From Ensifer adhaerens (GTDB taxonomy: Bacteria; Pseudomonadota; Alphaproteobacteria; Rhizobiales; Rhizobiaceae): DNA of 64,000 nt. The stretch is taken from the NCBI RefSeq assembly GCF_002940685.1, contig NZ_PNFP01000017.1:100837-164836 (forward strand), written 5' to 3'. The translations under genes were made by a program, and so were the position numbers. Of the stretch, positions 62,086 through 64,000 are shown in pieces (positions within the stretch are counted from its first letter, which is position 1; each line of letters starts with the position of its first letter). The notes under the pieces were generated by a model. That model ran no database searches. It was not told the DNA's origin and saw only the letters and a list, made by a program, of their open reading frames with translations.

Positions 62086-62110
62086 GCACGAGCGGACTGT
62101 CCGCTCGTGC
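62086..62110 (-). terminator. Perfect hairpin right after the IlvD/Edd-like gene
   Basis: GCACGAGCGGAC (62086-62097) and GTCCGCTCGTGC (62099-62110) are perfect 12-bp complements around one base, 10 nt after the stop. It lacks a T tract, so it may stabilise the mRNA end or work with the next hairpins. Confidence 0.55.
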
Positions 62111-62120
62111 GCCGACAGTG

Positions 62121-63866
62121 TCAGTGGCTATCGCGGTTCATCGGAATTTCCGCGCCGCGCGGACCGACGAGAAAGTCGAGGTCTGCGCCCGTATCGGCCT
62201 GCATCACGCTCTTGACGTAAAGGCCGGCATAACCGCCCGTCAGCGGCTTTACCGGCGACACCCAGGCCGCACGGCGGCGGGCGAGTTCCTCGTCCGAGAC
62301 ATCGAGATGGATGGTGCGAGCCAGCACGTCGACGGCGATCATGTCACCATTCTGCACGAGCGCCAGCGGACCGCCATCGGCGGCCTCCGGTGCCGTGTGC
62401 AGGATCACGGTGCCATAGGCGGTGCCCGACATGCGCGCATCGGAGATGCGGATCATATCGGTAATGCCCTTCTTCAGGACCTTCGGCGGCAGGCCCATGT
62501 TGCCGACCTCGGCCATGCCTGGGTACCCCTTCGGCCCGCAGTATTTCAGCACCATCACACAGGTCTCGTCGATATCGAGATCCTCGCGGTTGATGCGGGC
62601 GTGGTAGTCCTCGATGCTCTCGAACACGACGGCGCGGCCCTTGTGCTGCATCAGGTGCGGCGAGGCGGCGGACGGCTTCAGAACGCAACCCTTCGGCGCG
62701 AGGTTGCCGCGCAGCACCGCGATGCCGCCGGACTTGGTCAGCGCCTTGTCGCGCGGCACGATCACGTCGTCATTGTAATTGACCACATCCTTGACGTCGT
62801 TCCAGATCGTGTCGCCGGTGACGGTCAGCGCTTCCTTGTGCAGCAGCCCCATCTCGCCCACGGCCTTGATGACGACCGGCAAACCGCCGGCGTAGTAGAA
62901 CTCCTCCATCAGGTACTTGCCCGACGGCTGCAGGTTGACGATCGTCGGCACGTCACGGCCGAGACGATCCCAATCGTCGAGGTTCAAGTCGACGCCGACG
63001 CGGCCGGCAAGCGCCAACAGGTGCAGCACGGCATTCGTCGAGCCGCCGACGGCGCCGTTGACGCGGATGGCGTTCTCGAAAGCCTCTTTCGTCAGAATGT
63101 CCGAGGGCTTCAGGTCCTCCTTGACCATATCGACGATGCGGCGACCGGAGAGCTGGGAGATCACCCGGCGTCGCGCATCGACCGCGGGGATCGCCGCGTT
63201 GCCGGGCAACGTCATGCCGAGCGCTTCGGCCATCGAGGCCATGGTGGAAGCCGTACCCATGGTCATGCAGCTGCCGGCCGAACGCGCCATGCCCTGCTCC
63301 GCATCCATGAATTCGGCGAGCGACATTTCGCCGGACTTGACCATTTCCGAGAATTGCCAGATTGCCGTGCCCGAGCCGACATCCTTGCCGCGCCACTTGC
63401 CGTTCAGCATCGGGCCACCGGAGACGAGAATGACCGGAATGTCGACGCTGGCAGCGCCCATCAGCAGGCTCGGCGTGGTCTTGTCGCAGCCGCCGAGCAG
63501 CACGACGCCATCGACCGGATTGCCGCGGATCGCCTCTTCGACGTCCATGGCCGCAAGATTGCGGAACATCATTGCCGTCGGGCGCAGCGTGCTTTCACCA
63601 ACGGAGAAAACCGGAAACTCGACCGGGAAACCGCCGGCCTCGTAGACCCCGCGCTTCACCCGCTCGGCGAGATCGCGCAGGTGCGCGTTGCACGGCGTCA
63701 GTTCCGACCAGGTGTTGCAGATGCCGATGATCGGCCGGCCGTCAAAGGTGTCGGCGGGCAGGCCCTGGTTCTTCATCCAGGAGCGGTGCATGATGGCATT
63801 CTTGCCGGTGCCGCCGAACCAATCCTGCGAGCGCAGCTTGCGCGGCCATTCAGCTTTCTTCTTCAT
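62121..63866 (-). CDS. Sugar-acid dehydratase, IlvD/Edd family (L-arabinonate dehydratase-like)
   Basis: A 581-residue [2Fe-2S]-type dehydratase. The cluster Cys residues appear in ICNTWSELTPCNAHL (about residues 49-63), GGCDKTTPSLLMGA (about 125-138) and AGSCMTMGTASTMASM (about 198-213). The N-terminus KKKAEWPRKLRSQDWFGGTG and the C-terminal MVLKYCGPKGYPGMAEVGNM, then SDARMSGTAYG, are those of pentonate dehydratases such as rhizobial L-arabinonate dehydratase, not of biosynthetic IlvD. It would convert L-arabinonate or a related acid to the 2-keto-3-deoxy acid. A downstream oxidation step is suggested by the aldehyde dehydrogenase next to it. Confidence 0.87.
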   Translation of the reverse strand: MKKKAEWPRKLRSQDWFGGTGKNAIMHRSWMKNQGLPADTFDGRPIIGICNTWSELTPCNAHLRDLAERVKRGVYEAGGFPVEFPVFSVGESTLRPTAMMFRNLAAMDVEEAIRGNPVDGVVLLGGCDKTTPSLLMGAASVDIPVILVSGGPMLNGKWRGKDVGSGTAIWQFSEMVKSGEMSLAEFMDAEQGMARSAGSCMTMGTASTMASMAEALGMTLPGNAAIPAVDARRRVISQLSGRRIVDMVKEDLKPSDILTKEAFENAIRVNGAVGGSTNAVLHLLALAGRVGVDLNLDDWDRLGRDVPTIVNLQPSGKYLMEEFYYAGGLPVVIKAVGEMGLLHKEALTVTGDTIWNDVKDVVNYNDDVIVPRDKALTKSGGIAVLRGNLAPKGCVLKPSAASPHLMQHKGRAVVFESIEDYHARINREDLDIDETCVMVLKYCGPKGYPGMAEVGNMGLPPKVLKKGITDMIRISDARMSGTAYGTVILHTAPEAADGGPLALVQNGDMIAVDVLARTIHLDVSDEELARRRAAWVSPVKPLTGGYAGLYVKSVMQADTGADLDFLVGPRGAEIPMNRDSH

Positions 63867-63919
63867 CTTTTTCTTCCTTATGCGGCCCGCGCACTTACGC
63901 GGGCCAGTAACGGCGCGCT

Positions 63920-64000
63920 TCAGGCGAGCGTGTAGGCCGTCTTGACGGTTGTGTAGAATTCGGCGGCGTAGCGTCCCTGCTCGCGTGAGCCGTGGGACGA
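63920..64000 (-). CDS. Aldehyde dehydrogenase, C-terminal end only
   Basis: Only the last 26 residues are visible: SSHGSREQGRYAAEF, then YTTVKTAYTLA and a stop at 63920. The pattern REQGRYAAEFYTTVKTAY is the typical end of NAD-dependent aldehyde dehydrogenases such as alpha-ketoglutarate semialdehyde dehydrogenase. The gene lies 53 nt upstream of the dehydratase on the same strand, which fits a non-phosphorylative pentose pathway operon. The rest is outside the window. Confidence 0.8.
   Translation of the reverse strand, partial: SSHGSREQGRYAAEFYTTVKTAYTLA

Larger units (their letters stand above)
61663..62120. other. Long intergenic region with overlapping palindromes and three hairpins
   Basis: No supported gene: short frames here have unusual composition and no ribosome sites. 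It contains the GGTAAG/CTTACC cluster at 61834-61857 and three successive hairpins at 62012-62110 just beyond the IlvD/Edd-like stop. Confidence 0.65.

Overview
The window looks like part of the genome of a Rhizobiaceae alphaproteobacterium, most probably Ensifer/Sinorhizobium. The reasons are the high GC content, a nolR gene with a canonical NolR box in its own promoter, a choXWV choline transporter whose binding-site residues fall at the known ChoX positions, a BacA/SbmA-family peptide transporter, the bdhA-xdhA-xdhB gene order, and several families of rhizobial intergenic palindromes. Nearly all genes are intact housekeeping or catabolic genes. I see no rRNA or tRNA gene, CRISPR array, prophage or insertion sequence.

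Layout. 1-1.4 kb: a partial coiled-coil gene, a periplasmic cytochrome c and thymidine kinase, all on the minus strand. 1.6-4.6 kb: choX-choW-choV, with a terminator-like hairpin between choX and choW. 4.6-5.9 kb: a HugZ-type haem-utilisation protein and nolR. 6-10.6 kb: two Gfo/Idh/MocA dehydrogenases and a family 9 glycoside hydrolase. 10.8-17.2 kb: an omega-amino acid aminotransferase, adenine deaminase, an AAC(6')-like acetyltransferase coupled to an alpha-glucosidase, and 2-keto-3-deoxygluconate kinase. 17.5-25.5 kb: der, a TPR membrane protein, NnrU, a polysaccharide deacetylase, the BacA/SbmA homologue, an MFS exporter and a methionine aminopeptidase. 25.6-28.2 kb: a luciferase-like flavoprotein, a TetR regulator and a RidA protein, with a striking duplicated operator between the last two.

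28.4-44.1 kb: glpK, then a long catabolic block. It holds bdhA, xanthine dehydrogenase (xdhA, xdhB), a LysR regulator, urate hydroxylase puuD, guanine deaminase, an FMN 2-hydroxyacid dehydrogenase, 5-hydroxyisourate hydrolase, ureidoglycolate lyase, OHCU decarboxylase, allantoinase puuE, a NUDIX hydrolase and a DUF1045 protein. Together with adenine deaminase at 12.3 kb these encode the route adenine/guanine to hypoxanthine/xanthine to urate to allantoin to allantoate, and then ureidoglycolate to glyoxylate. The allantoate-hydrolysing step and the XdhC maturation factor are not in the window.

44.3-64 kb: a PRC-barrel protein, a split and divergent MnmC pair, a non-pyrrolysine MttB-like methyltransferase, a host-attachment-type protein, a WYL regulator with a divergent ABM-like protein, an AlkC/AlkD-like repair protein, an RhlE-type RNA helicase, a DMT exporter, and a LysR/YeiH pair. 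Then comes a three-gene operon of ATP-grasp, alpha-E and transglutaminase-like proteins, which is predicted peptide-ligase machinery without a defined product. It is followed by a secreted Gly/Asn-rich repeat protein, an NTF2-like protein, an L-arabinonate-dehydratase-type IlvD/Edd enzyme and the tail of an aldehyde dehydrogenase.

The most unusual signals are non-coding. One is a family of hairpins whose first bases form the stop codon of several minus-strand genes, with covarying stems. Another is a perfect 24-bp inverted repeat made of two TetR-type operators. The others are a 33-bp perfect palindrome and the choX/choW attenuator-like hairpin.
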